A DNA stretch of 64,000 nucleotides, taken from Gemmatimonadota bacterium (lineage in GTDB: Bacteria > Gemmatimonadota > Gemmatimonadetes > Longimicrobiales > Gaopeijiaceae). Made by a program: the position numbers and the translations under genes. Position 1 is the first letter of the stretch; the number at the start of each line of letters is the position of its first letter. Shown here one piece after another: positions 52,518 through 64,000 of this stretch. Below the pieces are notes generated by a model, which was given only the letters and a program-made list of their open reading frames with translations, did no database searches and was not told the origin of the DNA. Where the stretch lies: NCBI GenBank assembly GCA_027623325.1, contig JAQBXY010000001.1, positions 1 to 64,000 on the forward strand, read 5' to 3'.

Positions 52518-53477
52518 CTAAATGAGGTAAACAGTAGCGCCTATGTAGGCGCCGAGAAGGATCGCTCCCTCCCATCTACGAATGCGCCATCCGCTTCGAA
52601 GCACCGGAAAGAGCAATACCGAGATGAAGAGGACGGCCGGTAGCTCACGCGTCAACAAAGTACTCGGGATGACGAGGGGTTCGATGACCGAGGTCACACC
52701 CAGAATGCCCGCGACGTTGAAGATGTTGGAGCCGATCACATTGCCCACAGCGATGTCCGACTCCCGGCGGACCGCAGCTACCAAGGAGGTGGCCAGCTCG
52801 GGCAGGGACGTGCCCACGGCAACCACGGTCAGCCCGATCACGACCTGTGAAAGCCCGAGCGCGCCGGCGACCTGAACCGCTCCCTCGACGATGCAGTACC
52901 CACCGAGAACAAGGCATCCAGAACCCGCAATGACCCACATCACATCGGGGAGGTGTGCCATCGCTCCACCGACGGAAGCTTTCATGAAGCTCTCGTATTC
53001 GCCCAGGATCTGGGGAGCCTCCTCCCCGACCGATTGGAACACGAAGACCAGGTAGGCAGCCAGGGCCATCAGCAAGAGCACCCCGTCGCCCCCGCTGAGT
53101 CGGAGGTCCCAAACGAGCGGATACAAGGCCACGGTTACAAGCAACATGAGTGGCATCTCTCGCCACACGACCCGGGCCTGCACATCGAGCGGCCGTACGA
53201 TCGCCGTGAGACCGAGGATCAGACCGATGTTCGCCAGGTTGGATCCCATGATGTTGCCGAGGGCGAGGTCTGAATTGCCCCCGTACGCCGCGACGACGCT
53301 CACGACCAACTCGGGCGCAGACGTGCCAAAGGAGACCACCGTGAGCCCCACCACGATCGGGGTCACCCCCAGAGTCGCGGCAAGGCGTGCAGAGCCGCGA
53401 ACCAACCACTCGGCCCCGAAATAGAGGACTCCGACCCCAAGCGCCATCAAGGCGACATCGAGAACTAGATCAGGCAC
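52518..53477 (-). CDS. Calcium/sodium antiporter (YrbG/CaCA type)
   Basis: This 319-residue membrane protein has ten helices and two inverted repeats. The ion-binding motifs are VVSFGTSAPELVVS with GNIMGSNLANIGL in the first repeat, and VVAVGTSLPELATS with GNVIGSNIFNVAG in the second. Both alpha repeats are intact, so transport of calcium against sodium or protons is likely. It overlaps polX by eight bases and is the last gene of the ligA-polX run. Confidence 0.93.
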   Translation of the reverse strand: MPDLVLDVALMALGVGVLYFGAEWLVRGSARLAATLGVTPIVVGLTVVSFGTSAPELVVSVVAAYGGNSDLALGNIMGSNLANIGLILGLTAIVRPLDVQARVVWREMPLMLLVTVALYPLVWDLRLSGGDGVLLLMALAAYLVFVFQSVGEEAPQILGEYESFMKASVGGAMAHLPDVMWVIAGSGCLVLGGYCIVEGAVQVAGALGLSQVVIGLTVVAVGTSLPELATSLVAAVRRESDIAVGNVIGSNIFNVAGILGVTSVIEPLVIPSTLLTRELPAVLFISVLLFPVLRSGWRIRRWEGAILLGAYIGATVYLI

Positions 53478-55229
53478 GACGGTCCAGCCAGATCCTGAAG
53501 TCGGCGACCGATTTCGCGTTCAGGACATCACCCGGCTCGAGCCAGCCCCGCCGGGCCTGATCCACACCGAACCTCATGTCCAGGAGCCCACGAGGGGAGT
53601 GAGCATCGGTGCTGATGACGACCGGGACCCCAAGTTCCTTCGCACGATGCACGTGGACGTCATTCAGATCGAGCCGATTGGGGTTCGCATTCAATTCGAC
53701 GGCCACGCCCAGATCGGCGGCAGCCTCGAGAACGCTCTCGACGTCCATATCGAACGGTTCCCGCCGGTTGATCCGTCGCCCCGTGGGATGCGCGAGAATA
53801 TCGACGGTGGGATGAGTCATGGCCTTCAATACCCGCTCCGTCATGGTCCTCTTGTCCAGATCCATGAAAGAGTGCACCGAGATAACGACCAGGTCGAGTT
53901 CTTCGAGGATCTCGTCGGGCATGTCGAGCGAGCCGTCCTTCAGGATATCGACTTCGGCGCTCAGTAGAATGTCGATCCCATCGACCCGCTCCCTGACCTC
54001 CGCGATCTCCGCCCACTGCGCCCTCGCCCGTTCCGGAGTGAGTCCCTGCACCATGGCCATCGCCTGACTGTGATCCGTCACAGCCATGTATGTATAACCC
54101 AGGCTTCGGCACGCCAGCGCCATCTCCTCGACCGACGACGTCCCGTCACTCCATGTGGAATGCATCTGGAGGTCACCCCTGATGTCTTCCAAGGATACGA
54201 GAGCCGGCATCGCTCCAGTCGCCGCAGCCTCGACCTCGCCCCGGTTTTCTCTGAGGACGGGGGGCACCCAGGCCAGGCCCAGTGTCGCGTACACACCTTC
54301 TTCGGTATCGCCCGCCAGCCGCTCCCCATCCTCCTTTCCCAAGGTCGCCGGGTCGGCGTCCTCGGGAACTCGAAACACGCCCCACTCGTTCACCCGGAGT
54401 CCCAGACGTACCGCTCGCGTGCGAATGACGACGTTGTGCTCCTTGGAGCCCGAGAAGTACTGCAGGGCCGCTCCGTACGAACGGGACGGAATGACGCGAA
54501 GGTCGACCTGAAGTCCGGAGTGGAGCACGATACTCCCCTTGGTGGGTCCCGCCCCTTCGACGCGCGCCGCGCCGCTGAAGGCCACGAAGTGATCGACGAC
54601 CGGTGTCCCGTCTCCCTCGCACCGTGCCAAGATATCGACGTCGCCGATCGTGTCCTTTCGCCTGCGCAGGCTCCCGGCGACGTCGATCGCCTCGACCCCC
54701 GGGGCGCTCGCCATGTGCTCCAGGACCCCGGCGATCAGCTTCTCGGCCTCGTGAATCTGGAAGCGGCCCGTGTGCTTCTTATGATCTTCGATCGATCGCC
54801 TGATCTTCGCCGCGCTCTTCACTCCGAAGCCGGCGAGCGCTTGGACGGTACCCGCATCGAGCTGAGCCTCGAGGTCGGCGACGGTTTCGATCTTGAGCGC
54901 CTCGAAAAGCTTCTTCGCCTTCTTCGGCCCGACGCCATCGAGGCGAACCAGATCCACCAAGGTCACTGGAATCTCTGCCGAGACTTCATCGAGGCGGCTG
55001 ATCCTCCCGGTCTGGATCAACTCGACGATGTGCGTGGCCACGCTCGTGCCGATGTCCGGCATCTCGGTCAGATCTTCGCCCGCCTCCACCATCGACGAGA
55101 GCGAGCGACTCAGACTGTTGATCGTGTTGATGGCGTTGCGGTATGCGCGTATCCGGAACGGATTCGCGCCCTGGATCTCCAGCAGATCGGCGAGCGTCGT
55201 CAACGTCCGTGAAACGTCGAGGTTCTCCA

Positions 55230-55230
<1 letters not shown>
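53470..55230 (-). CDS. polX: DNA polymerase X family protein with PHP exonuclease
   Basis: This is a 586-residue PolX. The N-terminal helix-hairpin-helix and 8-kDa-like region holds LLEIQGANPFRIRAYRNA and GVGPKKAKKLFE. The nucleotidyltransferase palm follows, with VAGSLRRRKDTIGDVDIL whose aspartates bind metal. The C-terminal PHP domain (DLQMHSTWSDGTSSVEEMAL, YMAVTDHSQ, ISTDAHSP) is the 3'-5' exonuclease/AP endonuclease. It fills gaps in base-excision repair. The ATG shares a base with the ligA stop, so polymerase and ligase are coupled. Confidence 0.95.
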
Positions 55231-59091
<3,861 letters not shown>

Positions 59092-59096
59092 AGCAT

Positions 59097-60281
59097 ATTC
59101 TGGACGTCCAAGCCCTCAGGGCAGATACCCCCGGCTGTTCGCATCGCGTTCATCTGAACAACGCCGGGGCATCGCTCATGCCTCGCCCCGTGATCGCCGC
59201 GATCACGGGGCATCTCGACCTGGAAGCCACGATCGGCGGATATGAAGCTGCCGCTGAGGCCGCGACCGAGATCGCCGACGCCTACGATCAGGTCGCGCTG
59301 CTGCTGTGCACATCAGCTGACCGGATCGCCTTCACGGAGCACGCGACGGCTTCCTTCGTGGCTGCTCTCTCTTCGGTGCCGTTCGAACGCGGTGATGTAT
59401 TGGTCACCACGCGTAACGACTACGTCTCGAACCAGATCCAGTACCTGTCGCTCGCCCATCGATTCGGTGTCGAGGTCGTAAGGGCACCAGATGCTCCCGA
59501 AGGTGGTGTCGACCTCCTGGCGATGGAGGAGCTGATCCACCGTCGACGTCCCCGGCTGGTGGCGGTGACACAGATTCCGACGAACTCTGGCTTGGTTCAA
59601 GACGTGGCGAGCATCGGCAAGATGTGCCGCGCACGCGACACCCTCTACCTCGTGGACGGATGTCAGTCGTTGGGACAAATGCCCGTCGATGTAGAGGCGA
59701 TGGGTTGTGATTTCTTCTCGGCGACGGCACGCAAATACCTCCGAGGACCTCGGGGGGCTGGAATTCTCTACGTATCGGACCGTGTCCTCGAGAGCGGACT
59801 CGAGCCGCTCTTCCCCGACATGCGCGGAGCGGATTGGATCGCGGACGATCTTTACCAACCAGCACCGGATGCGAAGCGCTTCGAGACGTGGGAGTTTGCT
59901 TGGGCCCTAGTGCTGGGAACCGGCGCGGCCGCTCGTTATGCCAACGCGATCGGCATGGAGGTCGTCTGTACGCGCGTCCGCGCACTCGCCGAACTTCTTC
60001 GGGAGCGACTCCGATCCATGACGGGCGTGCGTGTTCTCGATGTCGGCCCGGAACTCGGAGCGACCGTCACGGGGTCCGTGACGGGGCACCATCCCGCGAC
60101 GCTGGTCCGCACACTCAGGACGATGGGAATCAACACCTCATCTCAATCCAGAATCGACGCCGTCATCGACTACGACGCGAAGGGTGTCGACGGAGCGCTG
60201 CGTATGTCGCCGCACTATTTCAATGACGAGTCCGACCTCGACGCCCTGGTCGACGCCCTGGGCGAAATCGTCTCCCGATGA
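59097..60281 (+). CDS. Class V PLP-fold aminotransferase-like enzyme (non-AUG start)
   Basis: This is a PLP enzyme of the cysteine-desulfurase/isopenicillin-epimerase group. It has QIPTNSGLVQDVASIGKMCR, the PLP-aspartate in YLVDGCQSLGQMPVDVEAMG and the lysine in SATARKYLRGPRGAGILYVS. The first ATG (59178) would cut off the conserved N-terminus. The in-frame sequence upstream (LDVQALRADTPGCSHRVHLN, NAGASLMPRP) clearly belongs to the family. The only available initiation codons are ATT at 59097 or CTG at 59100, just after the amidohydrolase stop; the ATG is the fallback. Function unknown. Confidence 0.82.
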   Translation: MLDVQALRADTPGCSHRVHLNNAGASLMPRPVIAAITGHLDLEATIGGYEAAAEAATEIADAYDQVALLLCTSADRIAFTEHATASFVAALSSVPFERGDVLVTTRNDYVSNQIQYLSLAHRFGVEVVRAPDAPEGGVDLLAMEELIHRRRPRLVAVTQIPTNSGLVQDVASIGKMCRARDTLYLVDGCQSLGQMPVDVEAMGCDFFSATARKYLRGPRGAGILYVSDRVLESGLEPLFPDMRGADWIADDLYQPAPDAKRFETWEFAWALVLGTGAAARYANAIGMEVVCTRVRALAELLRERLRSMTGVRVLDVGPELGATVTGSVTGHHPATLVRTLRTMGINTSSQSRIDAVIDYDAKGVDGALRMSPHYFNDESDLDALVDALGEIVSR

Positions 60282-60342
60282 AGAAACCCGGCTGCGCCCC
60301 CGTAGCGGACATGACAGGAACTGGGGCGGGGAAGGAGTAGAG

Positions 60343-60909
60343 TTGCAACGACAGTTGGAGCTGGAGCTCATCCGAAAGTGCAAAGCGGGCCAATCCCGGT
60401 TCTATGAACCGCTGGTTCGGGCATACGAACCGGCGGGACTACGGCTTGCGGTAGCGATGCTGGGCAACACAGAGGACGCGAAGGACGCGCTGCAAATGGC
60501 TTTTATCAAAACGTACGACACGCTTCCGCGCTTCGACCTGCGCCGGCCGTTCGGGCCCTGGTTCTTTCAGATTCTGCGCAATCAGTGCCGTGACTTGCTG
60601 AGGAGCCGAAAGGCGAAGTTCAACGTGGAGGCCCTGGACGAGCAGATCGAACAAAAACCCGCCGATGCAGAGGGTGGGCCGGAGCGCACCCGACAGCGAA
60701 GCGAAGCCATCGAGTTGCTGTGGAAGGGACTCGAGGGCATCGGCACCGAGCACCGTGAGATCTTGGTCCTCAAGGAACTCGAGGGCTTTCGATATTCGGA
60801 AATCGCACAGATTCTAGAGATCCCGGAGGGCACCGTAGCGAGCCGACTCTATCATGCGCGGAGCGCTCTGCGAGAGGCTCTTCTCCAGATGGACGCGGAG
60901 TACCCTTAG
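60343..60909 (+). CDS. ECF-type RNA polymerase sigma factor
   Basis: This 188-residue protein has sigma region 2 (RFYEPLVRAYEPAGLRLAVA, NTEDAKDALQMAFIKTYDTL) and region 4 (LLWKGLEGIGTEHREILVLK, SEIAQILEIPEGTVASRLYH). The TTG start at 60343 is preceded by AAGGAG at proper spacing; no ATG in frame is suitable. It directs transcription in response to a signal held by its anti-sigma partner, whose gene starts one base after its stop. Confidence 0.92.
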   Translation: MQRQLELELIRKCKAGQSRFYEPLVRAYEPAGLRLAVAMLGNTEDAKDALQMAFIKTYDTLPRFDLRRPFGPWFFQILRNQCRDLLRSRKAKFNVEALDEQIEQKPADAEGGPERTRQRSEAIELLWKGLEGIGTEHREILVLKELEGFRYSEIAQILEIPEGTVASRLYHARSALREALLQMDAEYP

Positions 60910-60910
60910 A

Positions 60911-61336
60911 ATGGCGAGTCCAATCTCTTCTGACGACCTCATGCGATACCTCGACGGCGAGCTTTCCCCCGAAGACCGCGCTCGAGTGGATACCGAACTC
61001 GGTACTTCGACCGAACTCCAACGCGAGGTCGCGATCTTCCGGGCGCTCAAGTCGGACTTCCATGAACTCAGCTTCCAGCCCGGCCGGCATACCGCATCGG
61101 TCTGGGATCAGGTGAACCGGCACGTGAATCGGCCGATCGGTTGGTTCTTGGTGATCGCCGGCCTGGTCATCTGGATGACGTACGGAACTTATGTCTTCGC
61201 TACCTCATCCGTGTCATCCTGGGAGAAGCTCGCGACCGGAGCGATCGCCATCGGCATCTTGATGTTACTCGCTTCCGTGATCTGGGAGCGGTACCAGGAT
61301 TGGGGCACGGATCCCTACCGGGATATCCACCGATGA
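60911..61336 (+). CDS. Membrane anti-sigma factor
   Basis: This 141-residue protein has a cytoplasmic N-terminal helical domain (DDLMRYLDGELSPEDRARVD) typical of anti-sigma factors, without the HxxxCxxC zinc motif, followed by two hydrophobic helices (WFLVIAGLVIWMTYGTYVFA and LATGAIAIGILMLLASVIWE). ATG 60911 lies one base past the sigma-factor stop. It probably sequesters the ECF sigma at the membrane. It overlaps the YbjQ-like gene by four bases. Confidence 0.83.
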   Translation: MASPISSDDLMRYLDGELSPEDRARVDTELGTSTELQREVAIFRALKSDFHELSFQPGRHTASVWDQVNRHVNRPIGWFLVIAGLVIWMTYGTYVFATSSVSSWEKLATGAIAIGILMLLASVIWERYQDWGTDPYRDIHR

Positions 61337-61656
61337 TCGTCGTGACCACGTCGGGCGTGACAGGGTCGAAGATCGTGGAAACGTTGGGCATGGTGCGCGG
61401 CAGCTCCATTCGAACCCGCCACGTCGGAAGTGACTTGATCGCCTCGCTCCGCAATCTCGCCGGCGGGGAAATCCCGGAGTACACCAAGATGTTGGCCGAG
61501 GCGCGTGAACAGGCGATCGATCGAATGGTGGAGGAGGCCCAAGTGCTCCATGCAGACGCGATCGTGACTGTACGCTTCCAGACATCGATGGTCATGTCCG
61601 GTGCCGCGGAGATGCTCTGTTACGGGACAGCGGTCCGGCTGGAGACCATCGAGTAG
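61333..61656 (+). CDS. YbjQ/UPF0145-family protein
   Basis: This 107-residue protein is of the YbjQ family, which forms pentamers and is suspected to bind metal. It has the signature VVTTSGVTGSKIVETLGMVR, a conserved arginine/acid pair (EYTKMLAEAREQAIDRMVEE) and ADAIVTVRFQTSMVMSGAAE. It overlaps the anti-sigma gene (ATGA) and completes a three-gene unit with the ECF sigma factor, which hints at envelope or metal stress. Confidence 0.9.
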   Translation: MIVVTTSGVTGSKIVETLGMVRGSSIRTRHVGSDLIASLRNLAGGEIPEYTKMLAEAREQAIDRMVEEAQVLHADAIVTVRFQTSMVMSGAAEMLCYGTAVRLETIE

Positions 61657-61729
61657 CACATTACCGCTTGCCGGGCATGCGGCGCCCGCGACATCTTCGC
61701 GGTTCCCCCCCCTCGCTCAACGGTAGACT

Positions 61730-62488
61730 GTGGCGAATCTTGCCCTGCTCCAACCCGACGTGCGGGTCGCGGCGCGCTTCATTGGCGCGCTGGCCGGGGC
61801 TCACACCATTGTGGTCTATCCTTCGTGGTGCGCCCTGGAGAGCTCGCTCGAGTCGGGCGAGGTGGACGTCTGTGTCCTCGACGCGGCGGACCTGGGCCTC
61901 GACGGCATCGCTGAACGTCTCACCTCGCTGAGGGGATGCTTTCCGAACATCGCGATCGTCGCATCCGTCGAGTCGGAGGGCGGCGAGGGGTACTTCGATC
62001 TGGGAGGTCTCGGCGTGGACGGCGGCGTCGTGGGCAGCTCCAGACCGGTGAAGCTCCGGGCAGGCATCGACACCGCGTTGGCCGTAGCCCGGGCTCGACA
62101 CATCGAGCGGGTGCTGAAGACGAGGATCGCAGAGCCAGGGCCCGCTGTCGTCGCGTGGGCCGTCGAGCACGAGGGCGGCGACACGTCCGTTGAGCGCCTT
62201 GCCTCATCTCTCGGGCACTCGCCACCGGGTCTTCGTGAGGTCATGGCCGAGATCGGACTACCCTCGCCGGCGCGGATCCTACTCTGGGGACGGCTACTCC
62301 TCGCCGGCGCCCGACTCGGCGACGACGGTCGGCGCGTCGAAGATGTGGCCTTTTCACTGGGCTACACGACTTCGACCGCCCTGTCTCGGGCGATGAAGCG
62401 ACACACCGGACTCACTCCTGCCGAGGTCTCGCGTAGAGGAGGCCTCTCGGTGGTGCTCGACGCGCTCTTCCCTGCACCCATCTCATAG
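61730..62488 (+). CDS. AraC-type transcriptional regulator
   Basis: This 252-residue protein has a C-terminal AraC/XylS double helix-turn-helix (ASSLGHSPPGLREVMAEIGL, then VEDVAFSLGYTTSTALSRAM, KRHTGLTPAE). The N-terminal 120 residues look like a degenerate response-regulator receiver domain (VDVCVLDAADLGLDGIAERL) lacking a clear phosphorylation set. The start is GTG. It does not overlap its neighbours. Confidence 0.82.
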   Translation: MANLALLQPDVRVAARFIGALAGAHTIVVYPSWCALESSLESGEVDVCVLDAADLGLDGIAERLTSLRGCFPNIAIVASVESEGGEGYFDLGGLGVDGGVVGSSRPVKLRAGIDTALAVARARHIERVLKTRIAEPGPAVVAWAVEHEGGDTSVERLASSLGHSPPGLREVMAEIGLPSPARILLWGRLLLAGARLGDDGRRVEDVAFSLGYTTSTALSRAMKRHTGLTPAEVSRRGGLSVVLDALFPAPIS

Positions 62489-62568
62489 ATGGAATTTCGA
62501 ACGAGAACTCGACATCGGGTTATTTCGTAGGGAACGTGAGGTACCAAACCCCCAACCCGCGACTCGCA

Positions 62569-64000
62569 TGAGCGACTACAAGCTCCCGGACCTGCCCTCG
62601 GACGAAGAGCTGGGCATTACCAACGAAGATCGCGAGAAGTACGAGGAGGATGCGGGTGGGGATCGGCCGGAACTCTCCGATGCAGAGATGGCCGCCCTAC
62701 TCGGCGAATCCGCCGGTGCTAAGAAGGACGCGACGAAGCCCAAGGCGAAGGCGCCGGAGGGAAAGGCCGCGGACAAGGCGGCGAGCAAGGACGCGAAGCT
62801 CAAGGCGAGGGAAGCGAAGAAGCAGGCTCAGACGGACAAGAAACAGGCCCGCTCGGAGGAGGCTAGGGCCGCCCTGACCGTTCGCAGCAGGTGGCGCGGC
62901 CCGGTGACCTTCGCCGTGATCCTCGGAGTGTGTGCGGTCGCAAGCACCCGCTCAGGCATGCCTCGTCCGGTGCCGGCGAACGCTCCGGACACCGCCTTTT
63001 CGTCTTCACGCGCGATGTCCACTCTGATCGAGATCGCGAGGCGACCCCATCCGACCGGCTCCCCGGAGCACGCGAGGGTCCGGACCTTCCTGGTCGATCG
63101 GCTTCGCGCCCTCGGCCTCGACCCCGAAGTTCAGACGACCACGACTGTCGTCCAGAGCTCCCCCGTCGTTCGGGCCGCTACCGTACGCAACATCGTGGCG
63201 CGCATTCCGGGCAGCGCCTCGACGGGTGCGCTCTTGATCACCGCCCACTACGACAGCCGCGAACTCTCTTCGGGCGCGGCGGACGACGGCTTCGGCGTCG
63301 TCGCGATCATCGAGGCCGTACGCGCGATTCAAGCTGGCGAATCCCTCCGCAACGACGTCATCGTGTTGATTACCGATGCCGAGGAGCTAGGGCTCCTGGG
63401 TGCGAAGGCCTTCGTGGACGAGCACCCCTGGATGAGTGACGTCTCGCTCGCCCTCTCCGTGGAAATGAGAGGTGGTGGGGGCCCCTCCATCATGTTCGAA
63501 ACCGGCCCGGACAACGGTTGGGTCGTAGGCGCCATGAAGGACTTCGACTCGCATCCCTTCGCGAACTCCCTCTCCCTCGAGATCTACAAGCGCCTACCCA
63601 ACGGAACGGACTTCACCCGGTTCAAGGACGCCGGCGTTCAGGGGCTGAACTTCGCAGCGATCGATAGGGCTCACGTGTACCACCAGGCCTTGGACCGTCC
63701 GGAGAACGTGTCCGAAGCGACGCTGCAACATCACGGCTTTCACACCCTCGGAGCGCTGAAATATTTCGGCAACGCCGACCTGACCGTCGTAAACGGTCCC
63801 GACTTGGTCTACTTCAGTGTCCCCCTCTTCGGACTGTTCACCTACGACGTGGCGTGGGTCCTGCCCATTTCCGGGCTCCTTGTCGTGTTGTTCGGCCTGT
63901 GTCTGCTCTTGGGGTACCGCGTCGGGGTCAGGCCGGGCGCCGCGGTCGCCGGTCTGGTGGTTGCGGTGCTGAGTGGTGCCCTCGCGTACGGTCTCGCGTA
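62569..64000 (+). CDS. Membrane-anchored M28 peptidase, incomplete at window end
   Basis: The frame is open from ATG 62569 to the window edge (477 codons). Residues 1-105 form a charged low-complexity region rich in Lys, Ala, Asp and Glu (EGKAADKAASKDAKLKAREA). A signal-anchor helix follows at 112-128. The M28 aminopeptidase/glutaminyl-cyclase-like domain shows metal ligands H227 in TAHYDS, D240 in GAADDGFG and E272/E273 in TDAEELG, and a later AIDRAHVYHQALD. Further helices start at about residue 420 (FGLFTYDVAWVLPISG), as in multi-pass M28 proteins of the Fxna/ERMP1 kind. The 3' end is outside the window. Confidence 0.85.

Overview
The window is GC-rich, gene-dense bacterial DNA from a Gram-negative organism. 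There are many Sec/lipoprotein signals, an outer-membrane beta-barrel protein, an OmpA-family lipoprotein and CsgG-like proteins. The family mix points to a Gemmatimonadota (or related Acidobacteriota-like) genome: a PadR regulator with a permease-prefix protein and ADOP-type permease debris, a TPR/adenylate-cyclase-like membrane protein, 6-bladed beta-propeller and NHL exported proteins, exported amidohydrolases, PIG-L deacetylase and M28 peptidase. No rRNA or universal single-copy ribosomal marker is present, so the phylum is an inference.

Layout. 0.2-6.7 kb: exported serine hydrolase, two adjacent toxin-antitoxin pairs (HicAB and a ribbon-helix-helix/PIN pair), then a PadR / permease-prefix unit whose ADOP permease survives only as a frameshifted stub, and a lipoprotein. 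6.7-10.5 kb: NHL/beta-propeller exported proteins flanking a HupE/UreJ-like membrane protein. 10.7-14.8 kb: a TPR-type membrane protein broken by a 10-bp tandem duplication and fused by a rearrangement to the end of an MscS channel gene. That channel gene is the last of a compact operon with a cNMP-binding/phosphorylase-like protein. 14.9-17.0 kb: prfC and a single-domain response regulator. 17.1-22.4 kb: a divergent locus encoding a caspase-like peptidase, a CsgG-like protein, a TPR/CsgG-like lipoprotein and an outer-membrane barrel; this is the best candidate here for an undescribed system. 22.5-26.2 kb: phosphofructokinase, debris that includes a methyltransferase with an in-frame UGA followed by a SECIS-like hairpin, and a sodium:solute symporter with a 41-residue partner.

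26.2-34.5 kb: a leftward six-gene run with a BMP-type ABC importer (lipoprotein, double ATPase, two permeases), an exported PIG-L deacetylase and a second solute-binding lipoprotein. 34.6-44.9 kb: an SNF-family transporter, a beta-propeller protein, a fused aconitase-family enzyme, a dipeptidase/kelch pair, arginine decarboxylase and an OmpA-like lipoprotein. 45.0-49.4 kb: an outer-membrane protein remnant, an operon of M20 hydrolase, haloalkane-dehalogenase-like hydrolase and CrcB fluoride channel, a lipoprotein, tRNA-Val, tRNA-Glu and a pterin-dehydratase-like protein. 49.4-57.3 kb: leftward genes for lipase, class III aminotransferase, FabI, a Ca/Na antiporter, PolX and LigA (the last three overlapping, a likely repair operon). 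57.4-64 kb: amidohydrolase, class V PLP enzyme, ECF sigma / anti-sigma / YbjQ operon, AraC-type regulator and a membrane M28 peptidase running off the end.

No CRISPR array, insertion sequence, integrase or prophage was seen. At least seven genes are truncated or frameshifted, an unusual density of decay for one 64-kb stretch. No gap longer than about 300 bases lacks a gene or gene remnant. Bases 1-217 hold no convincing gene.
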